The notes: generated from the letters alone by a model not told the origin. A stretch of 64,000 nt of DNA from Nioella nitratireducens (GCF_001879715.1 NZ_MNBW01000013.1:62001-126000), one strand, 5' to 3'; counted from the first letter of the stretch, positions 1 to 9,074 are shown. Numbers and translations: made by a program.

Positions 1-467
1 CCAGTGCCGGGGTCGAGGCCGCCCGGCAAGCCAAGGCGCAAGGGCTGAAGGTCGCCTATTGCGCTGCCCCCTTCGACAGCGCGGCGGTGCGCGAGATCCT
101 GCCCTTCACCGACCTCCTGTCGGTGAACGAGGTCGAAGAGGCCCAATTGCTGGCCGATCTGCCGACTGAGGCCCTCGCCGGCACCGCGCGCCTTGTCACC
201 TACGGCGCAAAAGGCGCAGCGTGGCGGGCGGATGGGCAGGATGTTGCGGTGCCCGCGCTGCCGGTCACGCCGGTGGACACCACCGGGGCAGGCGACACCT
301 TCCTTGGCTACGCGCTGGCCGGGCTGGACCAGGGCCACGACATCGCCCAAAGCCTCGCCCGCGCCGCCGCCGCCGCCGCCCTGCAAGTGACCCGCCCTGG
401 CGCGGCCGAGGCGATCCCCGACGGGGCCGAGGTCGACGCCTTCCTCGCGGCCCGTGCCAACCGCTGA
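1..467 (+). CDS. PfkB-family sugar kinase (ribokinase-like), 3' part
   Basis: The reading frame is open from base 3 and ends with TGA, so only the C-terminal 154 residues are present and the N-terminal half lies outside the window. The fragment has the substrate-domain stretch NEVEEAQLL and the PfkB signature 2, DTTGAGDTFLGYAL (bases 276 onward), whose GAGD aspartate is the catalytic base in this family. An alanine-rich helix follows, as expected near the C terminus. PfkB kinases phosphorylate a sugar hydroxyl with ATP in the cytoplasm. Ribokinase is the closest match, but without the N terminus the substrate (ribose, another sugar or a nucleoside) cannot be fixed. Confidence 0.9.
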   Translation, partial: SAGVEAARQAKAQGLKVAYCAAPFDSAAVREILPFTDLLSVNEVEEAQLLADLPTEALAGTARLVTYGAKGAAWRADGQDVAVPALPVTPVDTTGAGDTFLGYALAGLDQGHDIAQSLARAAAAAALQVTRPGAAEAIPDGAEVDAFLAARANR

Positions 468-533
468 CGCCCCCCGTTCAAGGTCAGGGCACGGGCGTGT
501 CTGGCGTCAACGGTTGCCCCGCGCGGCCCGCCC

Positions 534-1532
534 TCAATGGGTGCGTTGGCCGCGAATCTCGCCCGGCGTCATCCCGGTCCAGCCGCGAAACGCGCGGTAA
601 AAGCTGTTGGGATCACGAAACGCCAACAGGTACGAGATTTCTTCGATGCTGATATCCTGTTGCCGCAGGTAGTGCAGCGACAGCTCGGTTCGGGTGGCAT
701 TCAGGACCGATTGGAAACTCTCGCCCTCTTGCTTCAGCCGCCGATGCAGGCTGCGGGTGCTCATGCCCAGATGGCTGGCCAGCGCCCCCGATGTCGCACG
801 GCCCGCCGGCAGCATCTCGACCAGCGCCGCCCGCACCCGCTTCGCGGTGGACCGCGTCGGACCGCTTTCAACCATCGCGCTTTGCAGATGCGGCTCGAAC
901 ATCGCCCAAAGGTCGTCGTCATGGCTGATCAACGGCAAGCGCGCGACCTCGTCCGACCACAGCAAGCCGCCCTCGTTCCCATAGGTCACTTCCGTGCCCA
1001 GAAACCGCGCCAACCGGGCCGGATCGCCGGGATAGGCGGGCAGGGTAAAGCGGCGGGGAACGACCTCTTCGCCGGTCTGGTTGCGGATCAGGTTGACCAG
1101 GAAGATCAGCTCGAAGGCCAGCAGGCTGTCGGGCAGGGGCTCTGCCGGATCGACCGACCCGAACCCCAGAAGCAGCCCCGCCTCTTGCCGCGCGACCATC
1201 AGCCGGAACGGCCCTGCCAGCGGCTTGAACAGCGACAGCCGTTCCAGCCCGACCTGCACTGTCGGGCTACAGGCAAAGGCAAAGACGGCGGGCACGAATT
1301 GGCCCCGCGCGGTCGCCATGGCCAGATCGAAGGCCATTTCCGGCCTGCGCAACTCGGCCTCCGCCGCGCGCCACAGGTCAAAGACCTGCCGCGCCGTTGC
1401 TCCGCGCTGCTCGTGTTCCAGCATGTCGGGCGGCATCCCGGCCCGGCGCAGCACCCGCTGCGGGTCGATCCGCAGCGCCCGGCACAAAAGCATCATGGAT
1501 TTGGCGAAAGGGTATCTGTCGGTCGGGGCCAT
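534..1532 (-). CDS. AraC-family transcriptional regulator
   Basis: 332 residues from ATG at 1532. The open frame runs further upstream, but those residues overlap the purD end and a repeat element and look non-coding. The N-terminal two thirds resemble the arabinose-binding-like domain of OruR/ArgR-type AraC proteins. The last ~100 residues form the double helix-turn-helix, with GALASHLGMSTRSLHRRL as the first helix pair and SYLLAFRDPNSFYRAFRGW as the second, ending TPGEIRG. It should be a cytoplasmic DNA-binding activator; its inducer and targets are not visible. It converges on the PfkB gene (66 bp gap) and follows purD in the same direction. Confidence 0.9.
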   Translation of the reverse strand: MAPTDRYPFAKSMMLLCRALRIDPQRVLRRAGMPPDMLEHEQRGATARQVFDLWRAAEAELRRPEMAFDLAMATARGQFVPAVFAFACSPTVQVGLERLSLFKPLAGPFRLMVARQEAGLLLGFGSVDPAEPLPDSLLAFELIFLVNLIRNQTGEEVVPRRFTLPAYPGDPARLARFLGTEVTYGNEGGLLWSDEVARLPLISHDDDLWAMFEPHLQSAMVESGPTRSTAKRVRAALVEMLPAGRATSGALASHLGMSTRSLHRRLKQEGESFQSVLNATRTELSLHYLRQQDISIEEISYLLAFRDPNSFYRAFRGWTGMTPGEIRGQRTH

Positions 1533-1647
1533 CACCTGCGTCCTTGCCAGTTTCAAGGCGCAGCCTATCCCCGACGGCAGGGGTGGGTCACTGGCAAATC
1601 CCGCCAACTCGCTTGCAAAACCGGCCCCGAGGCCCTGGTTCGTCGTC

Positions 1648-1698
1648 GCGAAAAATCGCCAAAACGGTGCACAGGGGGTGTACAGGGGGTGTACGCGG
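1648..1698 (+). repeat. Composite TGTAC-repeat element, copy 1
   Basis: An arm GCGAAAAATCGCCAAAACG (1648-1666) is followed by three 11-bp units: GGTGCACAGGG (1666-1676), GGTGTACAGGG (1677-1687) and GGTGTACGCGG (1688-1698). TGTACA and TGCAC are (near-)palindromes, so they recur on one face of the helix. A second, clearly homologous copy lies at 39012-39069. Reading in the direction of transcription (minus strand), this copy starts about 35 nt after the purD stop and ends about 115 nt before the AraC start. Seen directly in sequence; function unknown. Confidence 0.75.
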
Positions 1699-1731
1699 GG
1701 CGACGACGGCCTGTTTCGGCCTCGAAACGCC

Positions 1732-3000
1732 CTAATCGGACAGCGCGCGCCAGCCAATATCGGTGCGGTTGAACCCCTCTGGCCAGTCCACCTGCTCCAC
1801 CATCGCATAAGCCCGGTCGCGCGCCTCTTGCAGGCTGTCCCCGCGCGCCGTCAGGGCCAGAACCCGCCCCCCCGTGGCCAGCAATTTGCCGTCCCTCCGG
1901 GTGGTGCCCGCGTGAAAACACATCTCGTGGCTTGTCTCAGCAATAGCGCTCAACCCATTGATCTCTGTGCCTTTTTCATAGGGTCCGGGATAGCCTTTGG
2001 CCGCCATGACCACGGTCATCGCATGGTCATCGGCCCAGTTGACGGCCATCTCGGCCAGACGCCCCTCGGCGGTGGCCAGCATCAGGTCCAGCGCCTGCGC
2101 GCCTAGGCGCAGCATCAGGCATTGGCACTCGGGATCGCCAAAGCGCACGTTGTATTCAATTAGCTTCGGCTGCCCGTCCTTGATCATCAGCCCGGCAAAC
2201 AGAACCCCCTGGAAAGGCGCCCCCCGTTTCGCCATTTCCGCCATCGACGGCTCGATGATTTCTTCCATTGTTTTCCGAATGATAGCATCCGTCATCACCG
2301 GCGCGGGAGAGTAGGCGCCCATGCCCCCGGTGTTGGGCCCTTCGTCGCCATCATAGGCGCGCTTGTGGTCCTGCGCGGTGCCGATGGGCAGCACGGATGT
2401 GCCGTCCGACAGCACGAAAAAGCTGGCCTCTTCACCGTCGAGGAATTCCTCGATCACCACATCCGCGCCCGCCCCGCCAAAGGCCCCGCCGAACATGTCG
2501 TCGATGGCGGCAAGCGCGGTTTCCTGGTCCATCGCCACGATCACGCCCTTGCCCGCGGCCAGCCCGTCGGCCTTGACCACGATCGGCGCGCCTCGGGCAC
2601 GGATATAGTCCTTGGCCGGGCCTGCCTCGGTGAACCGGGCATAGGCCGCCGTGGGGGCGTTCGAGGCGTCGCAGATCGCCTTGGTAAAGCTTTTGGAGGC
2701 CTCCAGTTCCGCTGCCGCTTTCGACGGGCCGAAGGTCAGGATACCGGCGTCACGCAGGGCGTCAGCGACGCCTGCTGCCAGCGGCGCTTCCGGGCCGATG
2801 ATAACGAAATCAATGGCTTCCTCGGCGCAGAGGTCCAGCACCGCGCCCGTGTCCTCGGCATTGATCGCCGCGCATTGCGCGATGGTTTCGATGCCGCCAT
2901 TCCCCGGGGCCACGATCAGCTTGTCGCATTTGGGGTTTTGCAACACCGCCCATGCCAGCGCATGTTCGCGCCCGCCGCTGCCAAGGATCAGAATATTCAC
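1732..3000 (-). CDS. purD: Phosphoribosylamine--glycine ligase (GARS)
   Basis: 422 residues, the usual PurD length. It joins 5-phosphoribosylamine and glycine with ATP in step 2 of de novo purine synthesis in the cytoplasm. The N terminus NILILGSGGREHALAWAV is the classic PurD opening. It is followed by ATP-grasp motifs PIVVKADGLAAGKGV, EFLDGEEASFFVL, EGPNTGGMGAY and NVRFGDPECQ. The start is GTG at 3000, because the motif begins immediately there; the upstream in-frame residues are not family-like. It is divergent from xseA across about 113 bp, which must hold both promoters. Confidence 0.97.
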   Translation of the reverse strand: MNILILGSGGREHALAWAVLQNPKCDKLIVAPGNGGIETIAQCAAINAEDTGAVLDLCAEEAIDFVIIGPEAPLAAGVADALRDAGILTFGPSKAAAELEASKSFTKAICDASNAPTAAYARFTEAGPAKDYIRARGAPIVVKADGLAAGKGVIVAMDQETALAAIDDMFGGAFGGAGADVVIEEFLDGEEASFFVLSDGTSVLPIGTAQDHKRAYDGDEGPNTGGMGAYSPAPVMTDAIIRKTMEEIIEPSMAEMAKRGAPFQGVLFAGLMIKDGQPKLIEYNVRFGDPECQCLMLRLGAQALDLMLATAEGRLAEMAVNWADDHAMTVVMAAKGYPGPYEKGTEINGLSAIAETSHEMCFHAGTTRRDGKLLATGGRVLALTARGDSLQEARDRAYAMVEQVDWPEGFNRTDIGWRALSD

Positions 3001-3113
3001 GGCCCGTGTCCCTCGTCTGGAAATCCTGAGGTCTCCTAGCGAATGCAGGCGGGGCATACAAGCAAGGCGCTTTGGGCTGGCCCCCGGAAAGGCCGGGCGC
3101 TAGGGTCTCGCGC

Positions 3114-4664
3114 ATGAGTGATTTGCTGGACGACGACGAACCGGGCAACGCCCCGGAATTCACGGTTTCCGAACTTTCGGGGGCGGTCAAACGCTCGATC
3201 GAGGGGGCGTTTTCCCATGTCCGTGTGCGCGGTGAGATCGGGCGGTTGTCGCGGCCCCGGTCGGGGCATGTTTACCTTGACCTGAAGGATGACCGCTCGG
3301 TTCTGGCCAGTGTCATCTGGAAGGGTGTTTCGGCGCGTCTGGCGACCCAGCCCGAAGAGGGAATGGAAGTGATCGCCACAGGGCGAATGACGACCTTTCC
3401 CGGTCAGTCGAAATACCAGTTGGTGATCGAGGACATCCGCCCCGCTGGCATGGGCGCGCTGATGGCGATGCTGGAAAAGCGCAAGCAGGCCCTGACGGCA
3501 GAGGGACTGTTTTCTGAAGAGCGCAAGCAGGCGCTGCCCTTCCTGCCCGAGGTGATCGGGGTCGTGACCTCGCCTTCGGGCGCGGTGATCCGCGATATCC
3601 TGCACCGCTTGCGGGACCGGTTCCCGCGCAAGGTGCTGATCTGGCCGGTGGCGGTGCAGGGGCAGAACTGCGCACCGGAAGTGGCCCGCGCGATCCGCGG
3701 CTTCAACGCGTTGCCCGCGGGGCGGTTGCCCCGGCCCGATCTGCTGATCGTGGCGCGCGGGGGCGGATCGTTGGAAGACCTATGGGGCTTCAACGAGGAA
3801 ATCGTCGTGCGGGCGGCGGCGGAAAGCGCCATCCCGCTGATTTCCGCCGTGGGGCACGAGACGGACACGACGCTGATCGACTACGCCGCAGACCGGCGCG
3901 CGCCGACCCCCACGGCTGCGGCCGAGATGGCGGTGCCGGTGCGGCTGGACCTGCTGAACTGGGTGGGCGATCAGGGCGCGCGGCTGACCTATGCGACAAC
4001 GCAGGCGGTGCGGCTGCGGCGACAACGCTTGGGCGATCTGGCGCGCGGGTTGCCCCGGCCAGAAGCCTTGGTGGAAGCGGCGCGGCAGCGACTGGATTGG
4101 CTGGGGTCCGGCCTTGATCCGGCCTTGCGGGCGCTGACGCAGAAACGGCGGATGCAATACGAAACGCAGGCCGCGCGGCTGGCCCCGGCGTTGGAACGGG
4201 GGGTGTCCAAACGGCGAGTGGAGCTTGGCCGGGCCGAGGCGGGCCTGTCCCCTGCGCGGCTGTCCTACGGGTTGTGGCAACGGCGGGACGGGTTGGGAAA
4301 ACTGGCCGCCAGGATGAGCCCGCAGCGGCTGGCCGATCGCACCGCCCGCGACCGGCAGCGCTTCGATGACCTGTCGGCGCGGTTTGTCCGAACCGCCGAA
4401 CAGGGCGTTGCGGCGCGCAAGGACCGGTTGGAGTCGCTGGACCGGTTGCGCCAGACGCTTGGCTACACCGAAACGCTGAAACGCGGCTATGCCGTTGTGC
4501 GCACGGGCGATGGCGTTGTGACCCGCAAGGCGGATGCCGAGGGCCATGCGCGGTTGGACATCGAGTTTTCCGATGGCAAACTGGGCGTATTGGCAGAGAC
4601 CGGCCCTGCGAAGGCCAAGACCCGCAGCGCAAAGGAAGCCCCCGATCAAGGCAGCCTGTTCTAG
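3114..4664 (+). CDS. xseA: Exodeoxyribonuclease VII large subunit
   Basis: 516 residues. The catalytic subunit of ExoVII, which degrades single-stranded DNA to acid-soluble oligonucleotides together with XseB (not in the window). The OB-fold domain comes first (about residues 15-110: FTVSELSGAVKRSIEGAFS, VRGEIGRLSR). The nuclease core follows, with GVVTSPSGAVIRDILHRL, RGGGSLEDLWGFNEE and ISAVGHETDTTLIDYAAD. A long arginine-rich helical region then ends in the family motif LKRGYAVVR. The ATG at 3114 is preferred over earlier in-frame codons because the conserved N terminus starts there. Its TAG overlaps the stop of the convergent gene in the shared tetramer CTAG. Confidence 0.97.
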   Translation: MSDLLDDDEPGNAPEFTVSELSGAVKRSIEGAFSHVRVRGEIGRLSRPRSGHVYLDLKDDRSVLASVIWKGVSARLATQPEEGMEVIATGRMTTFPGQSKYQLVIEDIRPAGMGALMAMLEKRKQALTAEGLFSEERKQALPFLPEVIGVVTSPSGAVIRDILHRLRDRFPRKVLIWPVAVQGQNCAPEVARAIRGFNALPAGRLPRPDLLIVARGGGSLEDLWGFNEEIVVRAAAESAIPLISAVGHETDTTLIDYAADRRAPTPTAAAEMAVPVRLDLLNWVGDQGARLTYATTQAVRLRRQRLGDLARGLPRPEALVEAARQRLDWLGSGLDPALRALTQKRRMQYETQAARLAPALERGVSKRRVELGRAEAGLSPARLSYGLWQRRDGLGKLAARMSPQRLADRTARDRQRFDDLSARFVRTAEQGVAARKDRLESLDRLRQTLGYTETLKRGYAVVRTGDGVVTRKADAEGHARLDIEFSDGKLGVLAETGPAKAKTRSAKEAPDQGSLF

Positions 4665-5680
4665 CCGCGCGGTCCTTCGGCCATCACCTTGTCGGCCCGC
4701 TTGTCCATGATCCGCCGCCATTGGCGCGGCATCAAGGCCAGCATTGCCATGATCGGCAGCGACCACGGCAGGCGCGGCGCGTCGGCGGGCATTTCCAGCG
4801 CGTCATAAGGCGTTGCCGGGTGCATGTGGTGGTCGGAATGCGAGGGTGCGTTGACCATCAGGAAGGACGTGAACCCGCGCGGCGCGTTCCAGCTATGGCG
4901 CGGACCAACGGGTTCCAACCGGCCATCGGGCAAAGGCTGGCGATACAGGCCATAGTGCTGGATGTAGTCCGACAGCAGAACTTGACCGCCCGCCAAGAGG
5001 CCAAGGCCAAGCTGGCCGGTCAGGCCACCCGCGCCGCCAAGGGTGTAGGCCAGGGCAAGGGTCAGCACGCCGCCCCCGACATACCAGAGATAGGGGTTCG
5101 GGCCTTGCAAGCGTCGCGCGCCGCGGCGGCGTTCCGCGGCCAGTCCGGCGGCAAAAGAGTGCAGCCACGCGCGTGGCAGGAAGGCCCAGAAGGACTCGGC
5201 CGGGCGCGGTGTGTTGGGGTCGCTCGGTGTGCCGACATGGACGTGATGCACCAGCCGATGGGCCGAGACATGGTGGCCGAACAGCATCGTGACATAGACC
5301 GCCGCGCCAAGGCGGCGCAGGACGCGGGGGCTGCGGTGGATCAATTCATGCGCGTTCGGGTGGCTGATCTGCCCCAGAAAGCTGGCCGTGCCGAACAAGA
5401 GCGTGACGGTTTCCCCGATGCTGCGGGTTGCATCGCCAAAGGCGCGGACAGTGAGGATCAACAGGGCCAGATGCCCGAGTGCCAGCGCAGCAGAAAGGGT
5501 ATCCGCCGCAGGCTCGTGCGGGTCGCCGCCCGGCGGTGGTGCCAGCAGATGATCCAGCCCGGCGGCCAGCAAGGTCAGCCAGACCAAGGCTGCCGCCGCC
5601 CACCAACCGCCGAAGAGTGCGGCCAGCAACAGCAGGGCCAGCGGTGGCAGAGTGGCAAGGGCATAGCGCCATGTGTGCAT
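4661..5680 (-). CDS. AlkB-like membrane di-iron hydroxylase (alkane monooxygenase/fatty acid desaturase superfamily)
   Basis: 339 residues with hydrophobic segments at the N terminus (residues 5-45) and in the middle. The histidine boxes of the membrane di-iron superfamily are visible in order: HELIHR, HHVSAHRLVHH followed by VGTPSDPNTPR, IQHYGLYR, and the C-terminal APSHSDHHMHP. The order and the TP-DPNT stretch fit the alkane-1-monooxygenase branch better than acyl desaturases. The box-2 wording differs from classical AlkB, so the substrate is open (alkane, fatty acid or other lipid). It would need a rubredoxin or ferredoxin donor, and none is adjacent. ATG at 5680 begins the first membrane segment. 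It shares CTAG with xseA as a double stop. Confidence 0.85.
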   Translation of the reverse strand: MHTWRYALATLPPLALLLLAALFGGWWAAAALVWLTLLAAGLDHLLAPPPGGDPHEPAADTLSAALALGHLALLILTVRAFGDATRSIGETVTLLFGTASFLGQISHPNAHELIHRSPRVLRRLGAAVYVTMLFGHHVSAHRLVHHVHVGTPSDPNTPRPAESFWAFLPRAWLHSFAAGLAAERRRGARRLQGPNPYLWYVGGGVLTLALAYTLGGAGGLTGQLGLGLLAGGQVLLSDYIQHYGLYRQPLPDGRLEPVGPRHSWNAPRGFTSFLMVNAPSHSDHHMHPATPYDALEMPADAPRLPWSLPIMAMLALMPRQWRRIMDKRADKVMAEGPRG

Positions 5681-5797
5681 CGGCGGGTCTCCGGCAGGAT
5701 TATTGACGCGCAGAGTGCCAGAGCCATGGGGTAACGCAAGGGCGCACTTGTTCGCAGGGGCGTGTCGCGGGCAGGGTGGGGCAAAGAGGGAGACATC

Positions 5798-6451
5798 ATG
5801 ACAGCGGCGATGATAGCGGCAGGTCTCGGGGCCTGCGTGGCGGTGGTTTACCAAGGCTTTGTCCCGGCCCCGGTCGGGGCGCTTCGCTCGGGGCTGAAGA
5901 CTGTGCCGGTGGCGCTCTTTGCCCTAGCCGCGTTGCTGACGGGCGCCCCTTGGCTGGCGCTTGGCCTTGCCCTCGGGGCGCTTGGGGATTTCGCCCTGTC
6001 GCGCGCGGGCGAGCGGGCCTTCCTGATTGGGCTGGTCAGCTTTGCCGCCGCGCATCTGGTCTATGCGTGGCTGTTCGCGGCCGTGCCCGATGCGTTGTCC
6101 CCGACCGCCTTGAATGCGCCGCGCTGGCTAGGGGTTGGGGCGCTGGTCGCCATGGCACTGTCCACGCCGATCTGGCTGTTGCCCTTCACCGGAGCGCTGT
6201 CGCGGGCTGTGGCGGCCTATGTGGTGATCATCACCGCCATGGGCATCGCCGCGCTCCACCTGCCGGCGGCGCAGGGGGTGGCGATCTTCGGGGCCGGGCT
6301 GTTCGTGGCTTCTGACCTTGTGCTGGCCGTCGGCCTCTTCCGGCTGGCAGACGGCAGCCGACAGGCCCGCATCGCCGCGCATCTGGTGTGGCCGCTCTAC
6401 TGGCTGGGGCAGGCGGGCATTCTGATGGGGATGGTCTGGGTGGGCGGCTAG
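5798..6451 (+). CDS. YhhN/TMEM86-family membrane protein (lysoplasmalogenase-like)
   Basis: 217 residues, almost all hydrophobic, with about seven or eight predicted membrane spans. The charged pattern GDFALSRAGERAFLIGLVSF and the later DLVLAVGLFRL and LVWPLYWLGQAGI are typical of the YhhN family. Animal and some bacterial members cleave the vinyl-ether bond of lysoplasmalogens; that activity is inferred here only from family. The ATG at 5798 has an AGAGGGAG ribosome-binding site. It is divergent from the AlkB-like gene, about 117 bp away. Two lipid-related membrane enzymes side by side may be coincidence. Confidence 0.85.
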   Translation: MTAAMIAAGLGACVAVVYQGFVPAPVGALRSGLKTVPVALFALAALLTGAPWLALGLALGALGDFALSRAGERAFLIGLVSFAAAHLVYAWLFAAVPDALSPTALNAPRWLGVGALVAMALSTPIWLLPFTGALSRAVAAYVVIITAMGIAALHLPAAQGVAIFGAGLFVASDLVLAVGLFRLADGSRQARIAAHLVWPLYWLGQAGILMGMVWVGG

Positions 6452-6512
6452 GCCCTTTTCCTTTGGTGCGGGCCGTATTAGGTGGAACCAACCACCAGTG
6501 GGAGTTGCCGCG

Positions 6513-7607
6513 ATGTCGTTCTTCAAGAAACTCAAGGACCGCATGTTCAAGTCCTCGTCGAAGCTCGACGAAGGGTTGGATGCGATCATCGAGGACGGCG
6601 CGGTCGACTCGCCGCAAGACCCTGACCGCGGGCCAGAGGCAGACGACCGGCGACCGTCGCCCGCCCCACAGGATGCGGCCAAGCCCGACCCGATCGCGGT
6701 GCCCGAGCCACAGGCCACACCAGATGCGAAACCCGGTCTTGTCGGGCGGCTCATGGGGCGCAGCGCGGCCCCGCGCCGGGCGCTCGACGATGACATGCTG
6801 GAAGAGCTGGAAGAGCTGCTGATTACCGCCGACATGGGGGTTGAAACCGCGATGCGGGTGACGGCGAACATGGCCGAGGGGCGCTTTGGCCGGATGATGA
6901 CGGCGGCTGACATCAAGGGGCTGCTCAGCCACGAAATAGCCCGGATCATGGAGCCGGTGGCCCGCCCGCTGCCGATCTATCCCAAGACACCACAGGTGGT
7001 TTTGGTCGTGGGTGTCAACGGCTCGGGCAAGACCACGACCATTGGCAAGCTCGCCAGCCAATTCAAGGCCGCTGGCAAATCGGTGGTGATCGCGGCAGGC
7101 GACACCTTCCGCGCGGCAGCGGTCGAGCAGTTGCAGATCTGGGGCGACCGGGCCGGGGTTCCGGTTCTGACCGCGCCGGAAGGGTCAGACCCCGCCGCGC
7201 TGGCCTTTGACGCAATGACCAAGGCCGAGAACGAGGGCGCCGATCTTTTGATGATCGACACGGCGGGCCGGTTGCAGAACCGCGCCGACCTTATGGAGGA
7301 ACTGGCCAAGATCGTCCGCGTGATCCGCAAGAAAGACCCCGACGCGCCGCATAACACGCTGCTGGTGCTGGACGCGACCACGGGTCAGAACGCACTGTCT
7401 CAGGTCGAGACTTTCCAGAAGATGGCCGATGTCTCGGGTCTTGTGATGACGAAACTCGACGGCACCGCCAAGGGCGGCGTTCTGGTGGCTCTGGCCGACA
7501 AGTTCGGTCTACCGATCCATGCCATCGGCGTGGGCGAACAGATCGACGACCTCGCGCCCTTCGATCCAACCGATTTCGCCAATGCCCTGACAGGGGCCGA
7601 AGGGTGA
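6513..7607 (+). CDS. ftsY: Signal recognition particle receptor FtsY
   Basis: 364 residues. GTPase that docks SRP-ribosome complexes at the inner membrane. A short acidic, proline-rich A region (residues 1-95) precedes the N domain. The G domain carries the P-loop GVNGSGKTTTIGKLA, DTFRAAAVEQL, DTAGRLQNRADLMEEL and TKLDGTAKGG. The ATG at 6513, behind GGGAG, begins MSFFKKLKDRMF, a basic amphipathic start seen in alphaproteobacterial FtsY. Its stop is 3 bp from that of the convergent MgtC-like gene. Confidence 0.98.
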   Translation: MSFFKKLKDRMFKSSSKLDEGLDAIIEDGAVDSPQDPDRGPEADDRRPSPAPQDAAKPDPIAVPEPQATPDAKPGLVGRLMGRSAAPRRALDDDMLEELEELLITADMGVETAMRVTANMAEGRFGRMMTAADIKGLLSHEIARIMEPVARPLPIYPKTPQVVLVVGVNGSGKTTTIGKLASQFKAAGKSVVIAAGDTFRAAAVEQLQIWGDRAGVPVLTAPEGSDPAALAFDAMTKAENEGADLLMIDTAGRLQNRADLMEELAKIVRVIRKKDPDAPHNTLLVLDATTGQNALSQVETFQKMADVSGLVMTKLDGTAKGGVLVALADKFGLPIHAIGVGEQIDDLAPFDPTDFANALTGAEG

Positions 7608-7610
7608 GCG

Positions 7611-8102
7611 CTAATTTCCGTTGCCGCGCAGGTGTTCCGTTTTTCGGAGCAGCCAGAGAACGATGAGCACCATCACCGTGGCAAGGATCGCAAGCGGAAG
7701 GCGGCCCGCGCCGCAGACCATGCCGATGGCCCCGGACAACCACATGCTCGCCCCGGTGGTCAGCCCGTGCACGGTGCCGCTGCCATGGATGATCACGCCC
7801 GCCGCCAGGAACCCCAGGCCCGCCGTGACCGCGTTGATGATGCGTAAGGGATCGGCGCGCAGGCCATCGGCGGCGGCTTGCTGGGTGGCGCCTGCAATGA
7901 TGTCGAAGCCCAGAAGCGTGACCAGACAAGCCGCCAGAGCCATCAGCAGGTGGGTGCGGAACCCGGCGGATTTCTGGTGCATCTCGCGTTCCCAGCCAAT
8001 CGCGCCACCAAGCACCATCGCGGCGATCAGTCGAAGCGACAGCACCGAGAAGGGCAGCGCGTCAAATGGGTGCAGGAAGTCGTTGAACAGGTCGGTCGCC
8101 AT
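7611..8102 (-). CDS. MgtC/SapB-family inner-membrane protein
   Basis: 163 residues with about four membrane spans. Family motifs are GGAIGWEREMHQKSAGFRTH near residue 30, then LGFLAAGVIIHGSGTVHGLTTGASMW. The protein matches the conserved membrane domain of MgtC but lacks the soluble C-terminal ACT-like domain of virulence MgtC, so it is the short SapB/YhiD type. Family roles include magnesium limitation and modulation of membrane energetics; nothing local indicates which. ATG at 8102 is chosen because the hydrophobic family domain starts soon after. It is divergent from the EamA gene 69 bp away. Confidence 0.9.
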   Translation of the reverse strand: MATDLFNDFLHPFDALPFSVLSLRLIAAMVLGGAIGWEREMHQKSAGFRTHLLMALAACLVTLLGFDIIAGATQQAAADGLRADPLRIINAVTAGLGFLAAGVIIHGSGTVHGLTTGASMWLSGAIGMVCGAGRLPLAILATVMVLIVLWLLRKTEHLRGNGN

Positions 8103-8171
8103 GGGGGCCTCGTGCCGCTGGTCGGACCCTATCGGTAGCGCCGGGCATCTGACCTGTCGAGGGGGCAGGGC

Positions 8172-9074
8172 ATGAGCGCGTGGCTGGTGTCCATTGCTGG
8201 AACGCCCCTTGGGGCGACACTGGCAACCGGGCTGGCGCTGCTGGCGGCGCTCTTGCACGCGATTTTCGGGGCGTTGCAGAAGGGGCGGCACGATCCGCTG
8301 CTGTCGCGCGGGATCATCGACGCAAGCTATGGTCTGTTGGCCGCACCTGTCGCCCTGTTCGTGGTGCCGTGGCCCGAGCCGCACATGTGGCCGATCTTCG
8401 GGCTGATGATGCTGATCCATATCGGCTACAAGGCGGCGCAGGTCTCCAGCTACAAGCGGGGGGCCTATACCGTGGTGTATCCGGTCATGCGCGGCACCGG
8501 GCCGCTTTTCGCGGTGGTCGGGGCCACAATCTTCTTTGGCGAGCATTTCAGCCTGCAACAGTGGATCGGGGTGGTGACGCTGCTCTCGGGGATCTACGGG
8601 CTGGCGCTGTATAACCTGCGCACCATCACCGTGGCGCGGGAAACGTTGGTGCCCGCCCTATGGCTGGCGGTGCTGACCGGGCTCTTCGTGGCGGCCTATA
8701 CCACCTATGATGCCTATGGCATTCGTGCGACGGCCGATCCCTTTACCTTCCTTGCATGGTTCTTTTTCCTCGACGGAATCACCATGCCGGTCGTGGCCTA
8801 TTACGCCTTTCGCCGAATGCCCGCGCCGCCCGCCTTCTGGCCGCTTGCCCTGCGCGGTATGATCGGCGCGGTTGTCGCGGTGGTCAGCTTCGGGTCTATC
8901 ATGCTGGCGACCCGGCTGGACCAGGTGGGGCAGGCGGCGGTCCTGCGCGAAACCTCGACCGTGTTTTCCGCCCTTATCGGCTGGCTGATGCTGGGCGAAC
9001 GGGTCGGCCCGCGCCGATTGGCCCTTATGGGGTTGATCGCGGCGGGGGCGGTGATAGTTGAGATGGGCGGTTAG
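8172..9074 (+). CDS. EamA/DMT-family transporter
   Basis: 300 residues with about ten membrane spans arranged as two EamA repeats. The first repeat ends near GVVTLLSGIYGLALYN, the second near ERVGPRRLALMGLIAAGAVIVEMGG. The end-of-repeat glycine/basic patterns GEHFSLQQWIGV and LGERVGPRRLALMG are characteristic. Members of the drug/metabolite transporter superfamily usually export metabolites; the substrate cannot be read from the sequence. yciB starts 14 bp after its stop, so the two are probably cotranscribed. Confidence 0.9.
   Translation: MSAWLVSIAGTPLGATLATGLALLAALLHAIFGALQKGRHDPLLSRGIIDASYGLLAAPVALFVVPWPEPHMWPIFGLMMLIHIGYKAAQVSSYKRGAYTVVYPVMRGTGPLFAVVGATIFFGEHFSLQQWIGVVTLLSGIYGLALYNLRTITVARETLVPALWLAVLTGLFVAAYTTYDAYGIRATADPFTFLAWFFFLDGITMPVVAYYAFRRMPAPPAFWPLALRGMIGAVVAVVSFGSIMLATRLDQVGQAAVLRETSTVFSALIGWLMLGERVGPRRLALMGLIAAGAVIVEMGG

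Noticed and set aside
1533-1808. A longer N terminus for the AraC-family regulator
   Set aside because: The extra 92 codons run across the TGTAC repeat element and into the purD end and are not family-like.
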